From: Planctomycetaceae bacterium
Lineage (GTDB): Bacteria; Planctomycetota; Planctomycetia; Planctomycetales; Planctomycetaceae
DNA length: 64,000 nt
Direction of reading: 5' to 3'
Assembly: GCA_029243145.1 (NCBI GenBank)
Contig: JAQWSQ010000004.1
Location: 29,464 to 93,463, forward strand
Part shown: positions 8,744-19,000 of the stretch, in pieces
Layout: every line of letters starts with the position of its first letter
How positions within the stretch are numbered: position 1 is the stretch's first letter
Position numbers and translations under genes: made by a program
The notes under the pieces: model-generated
The model's database searches: none
What the model was told of the DNA's origin: nothing
Seen by the model: the letters and a program-made list of their open reading frames with translations, nothing else

Positions 8744-11470
8744 ATGAAACGCCAAACATCACAACTGGGTTTTGCAGCCCTTCTGTTGACGACCTCTGTG
8801 CTCTCAGTGGGTGCTCAGGATAAGGTCACGTATGAAGAGCACATCAAGCCGATCTTTCGCCAGCATTGCGCCACTTGTCACAATGCTGATAAGAAATCGG
8901 GCGGTCTCGACGTGACAAATTATCTGACCATGATGCAAGGGGGAAGTTCTGGAGCCGTCGTTGAAGGTGGTGACGCGGAACTGAGTTACCTCTATATGTT
9001 GGTCACTCATGAGTCCGAGCCATATATGCCGCCGAAGTCCGACAAAATTCCGGCTAATCAAATTGATTTGATCGCCAAGTGGATCAATGGGGGATTGCTC
9101 GAAACCTCGACCAGTAAAGCAATGCTTTCTAATAAACCAAAGATGGATCTCTCACTCGATCCCAACGCGGCCCTCGATCAACGACCCACAGTCGTGGCGA
9201 TGCCCAATTATCTCAGTCTTCAGCCTGTTTTGCGAACATCGACAACGACGACAGTTAACACGATTGCCACCAGTCCGTGGGCACCTCTCACGGCGATCGC
9301 CGGTCAAAAACAAATTTTGCTTTATAACACCAAGTCTCTCGAGCTTGCCGGTGTTCTCCCTTTTCCTGAAGGCGAACCGCAGATTTTGAAGTTCAGCCGA
9401 AACGGGTCGCTGTTGTTGGCCGGTGGCGGTCACTCTGCAGCACAAGGGAAAGTCGTGGTCTTCAACGTCACGACTGGCGAACGTGTGATTACTGTGGGTG
9501 ATGAGTTGGATACCGTTCTGGCTGCCGATATCAGTGCCGATCAAACCAAGATCGCCTTGGGTGGTCCTGGGAAGATGATTCGCATTTATTCGACATCAGA
9601 CGGTTCACTGCAACACGAAATCAAGAAACATACCGATTGGATTTACTCACTGGAATTCAGTCCCGATGGCGTATTGTTAGCTACGGCTGACCGCGTCGGT
9701 GGACTACATATCTGGGATCCTTATACCGGACGAAATTTCCTCACACTACCGGGACACAAAGAAGCCATTACAAGTATGTCTTGGGTATCAGCAGCGAATA
9801 CCCTATTGCTTGCCACGGGTAGCGAAGATGGCAAAGTTGCCATCTGGGATATGAGTAAGCCGAGTGAACAGGCTCAGATCAAAAACTTCAATGCTCACGG
9901 TGGTGGTGTGGCTTCTGTGGAATACACACGGGATGGCCGGATCGTCTCCTGTGGACGCGATAAAGTTGCCAAATTGTGGGATGCCAACGGCAAAGAGTTG
10001 AAAGCTTTCGGCGGCTTGACAGATATTGCGACGGCTGTTTCTTTTTGCGACGAAACGAATCGTGTTATCGCGGGTGACTGGACCGGCTTGACGAAAGTCT
10101 GGAATGCCGTAGAGGGACAAGATCTGGGTCAAGTTTCGACCAATCCCATGAAGATTGAAGAACGGATTGCCGAGTTGACCAAATTGGTGGCGACTCAAAC
10201 ACAAGACTTCACTACAAAATCCGCCGCTGCCAAGCCACTCGTGGTAGCGCTTGCTAAGGTGAAAGCCGATTTGGCGACAGCTCAGCAAACTTCCGTGGCG
10301 ACGAAAAAAATACTCGATGATACAACGGCTTTAGTGAATACTCTGAAAGCCCAAGTTGACACTTTGACGAAAGAGAAAGCGGCCGCAGATCTACAGGTCG
10401 CGACACTCACCCCGGTCACTGCGTCACTGAAGGCTGCCATGGATCAAACTGCCGCTGCCGCCGCAAAATTGCCTGAAGATAAGAATCTGGCAGGCGTGGC
10501 AGCTCAGGTGAAAGCTCAGCACGATGAAAAAGCGGCTGCTCTCGCGGTACAACAGAAAGTCCAAGCTGACAAAACAGCCGCCTTGATCAAAGCCACGACA
10601 GATAAAGCGGTCGCTGATAAAAAACTGCTGGACGCCACCGCGGCTTACCAAGCTGCCGTGAAGACGCAACAAACAGTCGATGCCATGCTGAAACCAGCAA
10701 CCGACATGGCCACTGTTGCACAAGCCGCAATGACAGAGGCTCAACAAACATTGGCGGTCAGCCAAAAGGAACTGAAAGAGTGGCAGACGCAACTGACTCT
10801 CACGGTTAAACTGACTGAAATGAAAGCGAAAGAACAGGAACTCACTCAGAAACAGTTGGCCGAAGCAGAAGCGAAAGCAGTCCTCGATATGGCACAAGCC
10901 GATTTGACAAAGGCACAGCAAACAGCAACAGCCTCACAAGCAAATCTGAACAAGATTGTTGCCGATCTCGCAGCCCAGAAGAATACTTTGGTGGCGCAAA
11001 ATGGTCAGTTGGTTGTTTTGAACACCCAGACTGCCAATCTTGAAAAAGCACTTCCCATGATCACAGAAGCCGCCAAAAAAGCACAAGAAGTGGCCGATCA
11101 ATTGAAGGACGACAAAGAACTCGCCGCCTCAGCAAAAACATTAATGGACCTGGTCGCCAAGCGGGCCGGAGAACTTGGTAATCTGAAAAAAGCAGTCGAA
11201 GCCAAGAAGGCAGAAGTGGTTGCACAGAACACCAAAATTGCCGCGATCACCACACAGATGGAAACCGCTCAGATTGCCCTCACGGCGTCTCAGAAAGTTG
11301 TTGTCGATAAAACGGCTGCGATGAAACCTGTTCAAGCAAAATACGCTGCAACACAAGCAGAGACGACCAAAGCGACGCAAGCACGTGATGCCGTGAAGAA
11401 GGAAGTCGAAAGCATTCGCACAATACTCGCACCATTGGTCGGGAACGAACAGGCTTCTATCGTTCGGTGA
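8744..11470 (+). CDS. PSCyt1 cytochrome domain, WD40 repeats and long coiled coil
   Basis: This 908-residue exported protein has a clear AGGAG site eight bases before the ATG and a Sec signal at residues 1-24 (ending VGAQ). A planctomycete cytochrome C domain (PSCyt1, about 28-115) carries HCATCH. A WD40-type beta-propeller (about 155-465) has repeats ending in IWD or LWD, for example LHIWDPYTG and VAIWDMSK. Residues 475-900 are an Ala/Lys/Gln/Thr-rich heptad region that should form a very long coiled coil. The combination suggests an electron-transfer or structural protein anchored through a rod, but no partner is known. It closes the block opened at 2115 and has its own 240-base leader with a structured hairpin. 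Confidence 0.88.
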   Translation: MKRQTSQLGFAALLLTTSVLSVGAQDKVTYEEHIKPIFRQHCATCHNADKKSGGLDVTNYLTMMQGGSSGAVVEGGDAELSYLYMLVTHESEPYMPPKSDKIPANQIDLIAKWINGGLLETSTSKAMLSNKPKMDLSLDPNAALDQRPTVVAMPNYLSLQPVLRTSTTTTVNTIATSPWAPLTAIAGQKQILLYNTKSLELAGVLPFPEGEPQILKFSRNGSLLLAGGGHSAAQGKVVVFNVTTGERVITVGDELDTVLAADISADQTKIALGGPGKMIRIYSTSDGSLQHEIKKHTDWIYSLEFSPDGVLLATADRVGGLHIWDPYTGRNFLTLPGHKEAITSMSWVSAANTLLLATGSEDGKVAIWDMSKPSEQAQIKNFNAHGGGVASVEYTRDGRIVSCGRDKVAKLWDANGKELKAFGGLTDIATAVSFCDETNRVIAGDWTGLTKVWNAVEGQDLGQVSTNPMKIEERIAELTKLVATQTQDFTTKSAAAKPLVVALAKVKADLATAQQTSVATKKILDDTTALVNTLKAQVDTLTKEKAAADLQVATLTPVTASLKAAMDQTAAAAAKLPEDKNLAGVAAQVKAQHDEKAAALAVQQKVQADKTAALIKATTDKAVADKKLLDATAAYQAAVKTQQTVDAMLKPATDMATVAQAAMTEAQQTLAVSQKELKEWQTQLTLTVKLTEMKAKEQELTQKQLAEAEAKAVLDMAQADLTKAQQTATASQANLNKIVADLAAQKNTLVAQNGQLVVLNTQTANLEKALPMITEAAKKAQEVADQLKDDKELAASAKTLMDLVAKRAGELGNLKKAVEAKKAEVVAQNTKIAAITTQMETAQIALTASQKVVVDKTAAMKPVQAKYAATQAETTKATQARDAVKKEVESIRTILAPLVGNEQASIVR

Positions 11471-11481
11471 TTTAATCAATT

Positions 11482-12225
11482 CTATGCCGCGGGTCGTTGC
11501 GAGATTTTAGCACGATCCGAGTTGTCGGGGAGTTCTTTAATCTGTCCGTTCAACAATTGATCAGCAAGCTGCTGTAGCCGTACAAGATCGGCTTCGATGA
11601 TCGCTTGGTACTCCTCCATCTGTTCCCGTGAAATATCTTCGGGAACGTGAATGGGAGTGCCGGTCAGCAAGATCACTTTCGAAAACGGTTTGGGAATAAT
11701 CTGGTTCGTCCAGCTCCCAGCAATGTCCCAAAAGCGACTCACTGCATTGGCATTGGCGACAATCGGTATGCCGGTTTGTGATGCCAGGTAGACGATCCCC
11801 GGTTTGACTTTGTGACGCGGGCCTCGCGGCCCGTCGGGTGTGATCACAATATGACACTTCTCGGCAGTGGCAAGGAGTTTTTTCAGAGCGGTGGCTCCTC
11901 CCTTGCTCGACGAGCCGCGAACAGCGCCCAGATCGAAGTGCTTCATAAATTCCGAGAGCCACGAGCCATCTTGATGTTTGCTGACGAGAGTCTTTGCGGG
12001 GATGTAGGTGTCTTTGTGTGGAAGATTGACTCGATAGGTGATTGGCATAAACGTTTGATCGTGCCAAAGCGCGTAAAGATACGGCGTATTGCATTCCGAG
12101 CTGACGAGATTCGTCCCCGGATACTCTTCAATGACTCGATATCGAATGGTACGTGCCAACAGCCGAAATGATTTTCCCAGGCACCAGCCCATCATACGGG
12201 TCAATCGAGGACTACGAATCTTCAC
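11482..12225 (-). CDS. DUF374 family lysophospholipid acyltransferase-like protein
   Basis: I choose the GTG at 12225, which gives a 247-residue protein beginning VKIRSPRLTR and has GGAG upstream; an in-frame TTG at 12267 has no ribosome site. The protein carries the acyltransferase-type signature: ALWHDQTFMP (about 50, HX4-like) and the block VITPDGPRGPRHKVKPGIV, followed by a hydrophobic ASQTGIPIVANANAV stretch. DUF374 proteins are related to the LpxL/PlsC acyltransferases and are thought to act in lipid A or phospholipid acylation at the inner membrane. It converges with the PSCyt1-WD40 gene with an 11-base gap. The exact substrate cannot be read from the sequence. Confidence 0.85.
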   Translation of the reverse strand: MKIRSPRLTRMMGWCLGKSFRLLARTIRYRVIEEYPGTNLVSSECNTPYLYALWHDQTFMPITYRVNLPHKDTYIPAKTLVSKHQDGSWLSEFMKHFDLGAVRGSSSKGGATALKKLLATAEKCHIVITPDGPRGPRHKVKPGIVYLASQTGIPIVANANAVSRFWDIAGSWTNQIIPKPFSKVILLTGTPIHVPEDISREQMEEYQAIIEADLVRLQQLADQLLNGQIKELPDNSDRAKISQRPAA

Positions 12226-12334
12226 GAGGGGGGCTCCATCCCGAATTGGCCAATAGAAAATGATCAATTAAACAAGACGAATTCTAGTGATTATGTCATC
12301 CTTGTGAAGGCCAACTCGATACTTAAAAGAGCGG

Positions 12335-12727
12335 TTAAATACGCTCTAGAAGCTCTTTCACCTTCTTGGAAATGGCATCTCGCACTTGATAAAACTCTTC
12401 GGGGGGGAGATCACGCGGGTCGGGAAGCTGCCAGTCTTCCTTGATGGCCGCCGAAACATTGGGGCAGGAGTCTCCGCAACCCATCGTAATGGCCGCGGCA
12501 AATTCTCCCTCCGGGATATCGTCCAGGGATTTGGAGTGATGGAGTGTGAGGTCGTATCCGACCTCATCCATGGCGGCAACCGCTTTCGGATTCACGAGGC
12601 CGGAGGGCTTTGATCCTGCGCTGAACGATTTCACATCGTCCCCACCATAGATGCGGGCAAATGCTTCTGCCATTTGACTTCGATTGGAATTTTCCACACA
12701 GACAAACAACAGACGCTTGATGGTCAT
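12335..12727 (-). CDS. Arsenate reductase-like low molecular weight phosphatase
   Basis: This 130-residue protein has the CX5R loop of the low molecular weight phosphatase/ArsC fold near its start (FVCVENSNRSQMAEAF). It also has the second cysteine pair in TMGCGDSCPN and a PDPRDLP segment with the family aspartate. These fit the thioredoxin-coupled arsenate reductase family, which reduces arsenate to arsenite through a cysteine relay, although tyrosine phosphatase activity is also possible. I start at the ATG at 12727, seven bases after AAGAG; a GTG sits directly before it. No arsenite pump or ArsR regulator lies beside it, so an arsenic role is only family-based. Confidence 0.82.
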   Translation of the reverse strand: MTIKRLLFVCVENSNRSQMAEAFARIYGGDDVKSFSAGSKPSGLVNPKAVAAMDEVGYDLTLHHSKSLDDIPEGEFAAAITMGCGDSCPNVSAAIKEDWQLPDPRDLPPEEFYQVRDAISKKVKELLERI

Positions 12728-12871
12728 CACGAATCTCTTTTTTACATCGGAGTTGTCAACTTAAAGAGCATCGCATCGAGGCGAATACTGTTTACAGAGT
12801 ATCGCTTTAAGATGAATAATGACAATCCGATATTACAAACTTTGTAGGAATCCGTATTTTACAACAAGCGG

Positions 12872-13666
12872 TTACACAAAAGCCGACCTGCAATCCGCCA
12901 TCAACCAATGGTCGATTTCTTTCAGCATGTCGGCAGTCATCTCGTGACCACAATCGTACAATCGCTTATCAGCCAAAACGCCCGTTTGTTCGAGCTGATG
13001 GATTTGCTCTTGAAAAGACTTCGCATCGAGGACGTGATCTTTTCGTCCCCAACCGAGTAAGACCTTTTTCGCAGAGAGCTGGCGGTACTTGCTACCGTAG
13101 CCAGCGGTTGAAGGAATGCCTCCACCAAGTGCAATGGCACCCGCAAACAGTTCGGGCGCTTCCAGCAAAAGTTCCAAGGCAACGGTCGCACCAGAATCGA
13201 ACCCAGCGACATAAATACGATCCAAGTCCATTCGAAAGAATCGGCTCATTTCGGCAATAGTTTCGCGAATTTCTTCCAACAGATCGGCAAGTTTGTCTTG
13301 GCAGGCTTCCCAATGAAAAGCTCCGCTTTCAGACTGACCGTCATCGGACGTTCCGCGAAACGCCAATCCAATATAGTTCTGATCGCTGATTTGCGGCATC
13401 ACTGTGTGTAACTCTTCTTCGTTACTCTCATCCTGATGCAACCAGATCACGACCGGGTATCGGTAGCGAGGTTCAAATGGGTCAGGCAAATGCAGAGAGA
13501 GTGGGAGGTCGGTCTCGACGGCTGGTGTTTCGAGGTCAGCCGCCAATTCTTCCTCTCCTTCTTCGAAGGGAACTTCCTGGAGGGATTCCGGCAAGTTCAG
13601 GAAATGAGGGCGCGACATCTGCGACCACCAGTGAGATTCGGGATGTTGTTCAAAACGAGAGTTCAT
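12872..13666 (-). CDS. Alpha/beta-hydrolase (esterase/phospholipase-like) with altered nucleophile elbow
   Basis: The protein has 264 residues from the ATG at 13666 (an in-frame GTG at 13717 is less likely). It matches the carboxylesterase/phospholipase fold: VVIWLHQDE (72-80), a nucleophile-elbow region IYVAGFDSGATVAL (151-164), an acid-loop segment LLGWGRKDH and the histidine in DCGHEM near the C-terminus. The elbow reads G-F-D-S-G, so Asp157 sits where the usual GxSxG serine would be, with Ser158 one place on. Either the chemistry is unusual or the protein is not an esterase. No signal peptide is visible, so it is cytoplasmic. Confidence 0.75.
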   Translation of the reverse strand: MNSRFEQHPESHWWSQMSRPHFLNLPESLQEVPFEEGEEELAADLETPAVETDLPLSLHLPDPFEPRYRYPVVIWLHQDESNEEELHTVMPQISDQNYIGLAFRGTSDDGQSESGAFHWEACQDKLADLLEEIRETIAEMSRFFRMDLDRIYVAGFDSGATVALELLLEAPELFAGAIALGGGIPSTAGYGSKYRQLSAKKVLLGWGRKDHVLDAKSFQEQIHQLEQTGVLADKRLYDCGHEMTADMLKEIDHWLMADCRSAFV

Positions 13667-14027
13667 GACGATCTTTCGCAGGTATGGTTGCGGCGGCGGG
13701 TCAATCCATTTTGCCACGCCGAGTCTTTTTGGACGCCGGAATTTCCTTCCGACGAACGAACTCTAATTCTCGCGTAAGTTGCTGTCAACGCGTAGTCTAC
13801 GACAGTGCTTGGCGCGCGAAGTGATTGCGAATTGGTTGCGGGTGACTTGCGTCAAAGTATGCGTTTCTGGCAACATTTAACGCCCTCAAACAGGCCGGAT
13901 ATTCTGCGTAAATATCCCGTTTTAACCAACCGTTACGTCAGACCCGGTTTTGGGCCGATTCGACTTTTTTGCTTTCGCTGATTACAGTCAGCCTTTGATT
14001 TGTCCTGAATTCGCGAGTTGACGACCG
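13667..14027. other. Divergent intergenic region, 361 bp
   Basis: It separates the esterase-like gene (minus) from hpt (plus). The only structure that stands out is the 21-base dyad at 13897-13917. No ORF or RNA gene is supported. Confidence 0.4.
13897..13917. promoter_or_regulatory. Perfect 7-bp inverted repeat between divergent genes
   Basis: GGATATT (13897-13903) and AATATCC (13911-13917) flank a seven-base spacer. The position between two divergent genes suits an operator; a weak terminator is possible because CGTTTT follows. No regulator is assigned. Confidence 0.35.
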
Positions 14028-14570
14028 ATGACTCATCCTCCCCATCCTCCCGCCAATCAGCTTGAAATCCTGCTTTCTCGCGAACGTATTGAGTCGCGAA
14101 TTGCAGAACTGGCTGCAATAATGAACCAGGAATACAACGGACGTGAACTTGTCGTTGTGGGAATCATGTCGGGTGTGGTCGTGTTTCTCTCCGACTTGAT
14201 CCGCGGTTTGGAAGTCCCGGTTCGTTTGGAATTCCTTAATGCCTCCAGTTATCGCGGGAAAGCGACCTCTGCGGGGGAGTTAGCCATTGATTTGTCAGGG
14301 TTGCCGACACTGACGGGAAAACATGTCTTACTGCTCGATGACATTCTCGACACGGGGCATACTCTCAGCCGAATGGTCGAGGTCATCTCCGTCATGAAAC
14401 CTGCATCCCTGAAGTCCGCCGTTCTTCTGTGGAAGTCCGAACGCAATGAAACAGGACGCACGCCAGATTACTTTGGCTTTCAGATCCCCAATAAGTTTGT
14501 CGTCGGTTATGGACTCGATTGGGATGGCTTGTATCGCAACTTGCCCGATGTTCGCGTCATCCCTGAGTGA
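14028..14570 (+). CDS. hpt: Hypoxanthine-guanine phosphoribosyltransferase
   Basis: The 180-residue protein matches bacterial Hpt: the early VVGIMSGVVVFLSDL segment (about 45-60), the SSYRG loop, and the PRPP-binding motif VLLLDDILDTGHTLS (about 101-115) with its Asp-Asp pair. The C-terminal FVVGYGLDWDGLYRNLP is the family's purine-binding end. It salvages hypoxanthine and guanine to IMP and GMP with PRPP in the cytoplasm. It is followed 66 bases later by apt, so the two salvage enzymes are probably co-expressed. Confidence 0.95.
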   Translation: MTHPPHPPANQLEILLSRERIESRIAELAAIMNQEYNGRELVVVGIMSGVVVFLSDLIRGLEVPVRLEFLNASSYRGKATSAGELAIDLSGLPTLTGKHVLLLDDILDTGHTLSRMVEVISVMKPASLKSAVLLWKSERNETGRTPDYFGFQIPNKFVVGYGLDWDGLYRNLPDVRVIPE

Positions 14571-14636
14571 TATTGTGTTTCCATTAGGATAAACTAACCC
14601 TTTCCATTATCTGCCCTCTGAAGTAAATGAATCATC

Positions 14637-15170
14637 ATGAACCAAGCCGAATTGAAAGCCAGTATTCGAAATGTCCCTGATTTTCCCAAGCCGGGAATCA
14701 TGTTTCGTGATATCACACCTCTGCTGGCTGATCCTAAAGTGTTTCAGGCAGTGATCGATCAATTCGTGGCGAAGTACAAAGATGCCGGCGTGACGGCGAT
14801 CGTTGCCGCAGAAGCTCGTGGATTTATCTTCGCAGCTCCCTTGGCGTTAGCGCTGGGCGCACGATTTATTCCCGTCCGCAAGCCGGGCAAGCTTCCCTTT
14901 GAAACCAAAGCATTTCACTACGAATTGGAATATGGCACCGATTCACTGGAAATTCATACGGACGCTATTTCTCAATCAGACAATGTCTTAATTCTTGATG
15001 ATTTGCTGGGCACAGGTGGTACAATGGAAGCTTGTGTGAAGCTGGTGGATCATAGCAACGCAAAGATTGTTGGCTGTGCCTTCCTGATAGAGCTCGATTT
15101 TCTCAACGGTCGCGAGAAGCTAACTCCTCATGAATGCTTCAGTTTGATCCACTACGCCGACGAAACCTGA
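14637..15170 (+). CDS. apt: Adenine phosphoribosyltransferase
   Basis: This 177-residue protein is full length for Apt. It opens with the typical VPDFPKPGIMFRDITPLL and has the EARGFIFAAPLA loop, RKPGKLP, and the PRPP motif VLILDDLLGTGGTM (about 121-134). It converts adenine and PRPP to AMP in the cytoplasm. Its position behind hpt forms a purine-salvage pair. Confidence 0.96.
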   Translation: MNQAELKASIRNVPDFPKPGIMFRDITPLLADPKVFQAVIDQFVAKYKDAGVTAIVAAEARGFIFAAPLALALGARFIPVRKPGKLPFETKAFHYELEYGTDSLEIHTDAISQSDNVLILDDLLGTGGTMEACVKLVDHSNAKIVGCAFLIELDFLNGREKLTPHECFSLIHYADET

Positions 15171-15198
15171 TTTTTGTTGCCCAAACTCGAAAACATGG

Positions 15199-15228
15199 TT
15201 GATCCTGCCCGTTAATGTTTTATATAAT
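15199..15228 (+). promoter_or_regulatory. Candidate sigma-70-type promoter for the GntR regulator
   Basis: TTGATC (15199-15204) and TATAAT (15223-15228) are 18 bases apart, between apt and the regulator. The start codon at 15286 is about 50 bases further on. It could drive the whole accessory block. Confidence 0.5.
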
Positions 15229-15285
15229 AATTAAAGATTATGTGTAATGTTGCGGAGCAGGTTCTCCAATTTGAAGGTCGATTTT

Positions 15286-16020
15286 ATGAGCATCAATCAC
15301 GGTACGCGACGACAATCTGTTGTCAGGCTTATTTTAACACGACTCTTCAATGGTGAGTATGCCCCCGGAGCGCGCTTAAGAGTCGAGCATCTCGCCGAAC
15401 AATGTAACGTGAGTGTCACTCCGGTTCGTGAAGCACTGGTTGAATTGGCGGGAGTCGGTGTCATTGAATTGCAGCCCAACCGTGGTGCGGAAGTTCGGCC
15501 TTTTGGTCCGAAACAACTCTGGGAAATCTGCCACCTCCGACGAATTCTCGAATGTGAAGCGGTCCGCGGGTGTATTGGTCACTTTACGCCGAGTGAACTT
15601 GAACAGATGGAGGCCGATTTTGCACGGCTCTCCACCGCGACTCGCGACGAAGATTGGTTGGAAGAAACGAAGCTGTTGGACAACCAACTTCACACTTTGA
15701 TCTCTGAACGCTGCGGCAATGAACGATTGAGCTATGAGATCAATCGATACGCGGTTTTATATCGAACTCTTCGTGATGCTCGACATAGCGTGCGAACCGC
15801 ACGAGCCAATTATTCCGAGATGGATGAGAACCTGGAACATCTTGCCATTGTTCGTGGGATCATCAAGCAAGACCGGGAAGCAGCCGCTGAGGCGATGGGT
15901 GATCACGTCAATCAGGCAGGCAACGCATTAGTGCAAGATTTGTTTGGCAAGCAGGCGATCGCCGATGCCGATCTTGATCCCTATGTCGCCGAGCAAGTGA
16001 CTCCGACTCAAATTCCTTGA
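15286..16020 (+). CDS. GntR family regulator, FadR-type (FCD) ligand domain
   Basis: I start at the ATG at 15286, nine bases after GAAGGT, rather than the TTG at 15247; this gives 244 residues beginning MSINHGTRR. Residues 8-75 form the GntR winged helix-turn-helix (LRVEHLAEQCNVSVTPVREA). Residues 85-225 form an all-helical FCD domain with the metal/ligand histidine context DNQLHTL and EHLAIV. FCD regulators sense small organic acids or sugar acids. The PSCyt1-DUF1549 gene starts only 40 bases downstream, so the protein probably controls the sulfatase/cytochrome block and its own expression. The ligand is not known; a uronate or a similar glycan breakdown product would fit. Confidence 0.9.
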   Translation: MSINHGTRRQSVVRLILTRLFNGEYAPGARLRVEHLAEQCNVSVTPVREALVELAGVGVIELQPNRGAEVRPFGPKQLWEICHLRRILECEAVRGCIGHFTPSELEQMEADFARLSTATRDEDWLEETKLLDNQLHTLISERCGNERLSYEINRYAVLYRTLRDARHSVRTARANYSEMDENLEHLAIVRGIIKQDREAAAEAMGDHVNQAGNALVQDLFGKQAIADADLDPYVAEQVTPTQIP

Positions 16021-16060
16021 GTGTTTCATTTCTCAAGCATGAACGTCATTGAGGTATATT

Positions 16061-19000
16061 ATGAGATTCACGGTCTCGGTCTTTGTCCTGATGTTGGTGG
16101 CTTGTCTGATGACAAGATCCTATGCCGATGACGCTCCCAACTCTTCAGCACAGATCCATTTTGAGCAACAAATCGCTCCTCTGTTCGAAGAACATTGCAT
16201 CCGCTGCCACTCTCCCAATAACCGAAAAGGGAAGTTGTCACTGGAGACCATCGCGGATCTGAAAGAGAAGAGTTACGTCACTCCCGGCGACCCTAACGGA
16301 AGTTATCTGATTGACGTGGTGACATCCCAAGCTGGTGAACCGGCAGAGATGCCAAAAGAAGGCGATGCTCTTTCCGCTGAAGAAATCGGATTGCTCAAAC
16401 TCTGGATCGAACAGGGAGCCGATTGGCCAGAAAATGTGTTAGTCCAGGAGAAATCTAAAGCCGATAAAACCTGGTGGTCGTTACAACCGCTGGCTGAAGC
16501 GTTGGTTCCCAAACCTGGCGGCCTTCCCGATTCTTGGCAAGCGAATCCGATTGATGCGTTCGTTTTCTCACGGTTAACCGAACAGGGGCTTACTCTCAAT
16601 CAATCTGCGGATCGACGAACTTTGATTCGCCGTATTACATACGATCTGACCGGGCTTCCACCTACGCCACTTGAGATTGAGACCTTTGAGAAGGATCCCG
16701 ACCCTCAAGCGTATGAAAAATTAGTGGATCGACTCTTGGCCTCTCCTCGTTACGGCGAACGCTGGGGCCGACACTGGCTGGATGTCGTCCGGTTTGGTGA
16801 GAGCAACGGGTTTGAACGGAACGTGATCATCAATGATCTCTGGCCGTTTCGCGACTACGTGATTGAGTCGTTCAATCAAGACAAGCCAATGGATCGATTC
16901 ATTCGGGAGCATTTGGCAGGTGATCTGTTTGGCAAGGGGAAACCGGATCAGGAAATCGGTGCGGCGTTTCTTGTTGCCGGTCCGTACGACAACGTCGGAA
17001 ATCAGGACCCCGTTGCAGCGGCTCAGATTCGTGCCAACACGATTGATGAAATGATTCGAACATCGGGTGAATCATTCCTCGGGTTGACGCTGGGATGTGC
17101 GCGCTGCCATGACCACAAATTCGATCCAATTTTGCAGACAGATTATTATAGTTGGTACGCAACATTCGCCGGAGTCCGGCATGGATCCCGAGTTTGGGCG
17201 ACTCCCGAAGAACAACGACATCAAGTCGAAAAGTTGAAACCTTTGAACGCACGTAAAGCTGAGTTGACTCAGCAGCAACGCGAATTGAAAGCAGAAATCG
17301 CACAGCGTTTGTGGGAGTCAAACAAAGAGTGGTCGAGACCCGCCGTCGATGCTCGTCAAAATGAAGAGACATTCCCGACCATCTCCGCAAAGTATGTGCG
17401 ATTCTCGATCTCTTTAACGAACCAGAGTCAGCCATGTATTGACGAACTGGAAATTTACGGGCCAGGCGATCCAGCGAATCTGGCACTTGCGTCTTCTGGT
17501 GGTAAGGCCACGGCTTCGTCTTTGCTGTCCGGTTATCCCATTCATCAGATCGAACATCTGAACGATGGGAAATCTGGCAACGGCCATAGTTGGATTAGTA
17601 AGGACACGTCTGGTTGGGCGCAAATTGAATTCCCTCGACAAATGGAAATCAATCGTGTCGTTTGGGGGCGCGACCGAGAGGGTAAGTTTCGTGACCGACT
17701 GTCGCTGGAATACCGCATTGAGGTCTCAGCGGATGGAGAATCGTGGAATGAAGTCGCAAATGGTGGTGACCGTAAGCCTGTCGATCAGAATCATCTGGCA
17801 CGGAGAGGGCTCAACGGGGGAGCATTATCCCTCGAAAAACGCTGGACACGCCCTCCGGTTGATCGTCTCGGTACGACCGAGAAATTCGATCCCGTACAGG
17901 CGAAGTTTGTGCGACTGGTCTGTGAAGCACAAGATGGCAATCCGGCATCATCATCCGGGTTTCGCATCGACGAGTTTGAAGTCTGGTCCGCAGACTCGGA
18001 CCCTCAAAACGTCGCACTCGCCGACAACGGTGGCAAGGCATCTGGAAAAGCTCGCGAGATTAAAGATTTTCCCAGCGCGTATGGTCCTCACCTTGCCATT
18101 GACGGCAAGAGTGGTGAACGTTTTTTGGCGGCAGGGAATGACCTGACGATTGAACTCTCTAATCCGACAAACATTAATCGAGTGACGTTTTCCAGCGCTC
18201 GTGGCGAAGCGACACCATCACAACGAAAGTTTATGTTTGTGGCCGACTATCGCATCGAGGTTTCGTTGGACGGGAAGTCGTGGGATGAAGTGGCTCATGG
18301 CCGCGACCGTAAGCCAGTCAGTGAAGCTCACCGCAAGCATCGCATTGATCGTGCCACCAAGCCAACACCCGAGGAAGAGTCCGAGTTAAAAAAGATTGAT
18401 CAAGAACTGGCACAAGTATCACGAGAATTAAGCGCCTCGCCACCTTTACAAACAGCCTGGCTAGGATCGCGACAAGCCGCACCGGGGCCGTTTTATACTT
18501 TTCTAGGAGGCAGCCCACAGAAAAAGGGTGCGGTGGTCGTTGCTGCGAGTTTATCAACGCTCGATCAAGCCGCCCCTACTTACCGTCTCGCTCAGAGTGA
18601 TTCCGAATCAGAAAGGCGTCGTGAGTTGGCCGAGTGGATCACCAGTCCGAAGAATCCTCTCACAGCACGCGTGCTCGTCAATCGAGTCTGGCAAAATCAT
18701 TTTGGAACGGGCATTGTGGCCACGCCGAATGATTTCGGATATATGGGGGTGAAGCCGACGCATCCGTTACTTCTCGACTGGTTGGCCAAGCAACTGCATG
18801 AACACAACTGGCGTCTCAAGCCACTCCACAAAATGATCGTCCTCTCGCAATCTTACCGGCAGTCGAGTCTGTTTAACGAAGAGGCTGCTCGCATTGACGG
18901 TGACAGCCGTTACTTATGGCGTTTCCCGCCGCGACGTCTTTCTGCGGAAGAAATTCGTGACACAATTCTGTCAGTTTCAGGACAGTTGAACGAAAAAATG

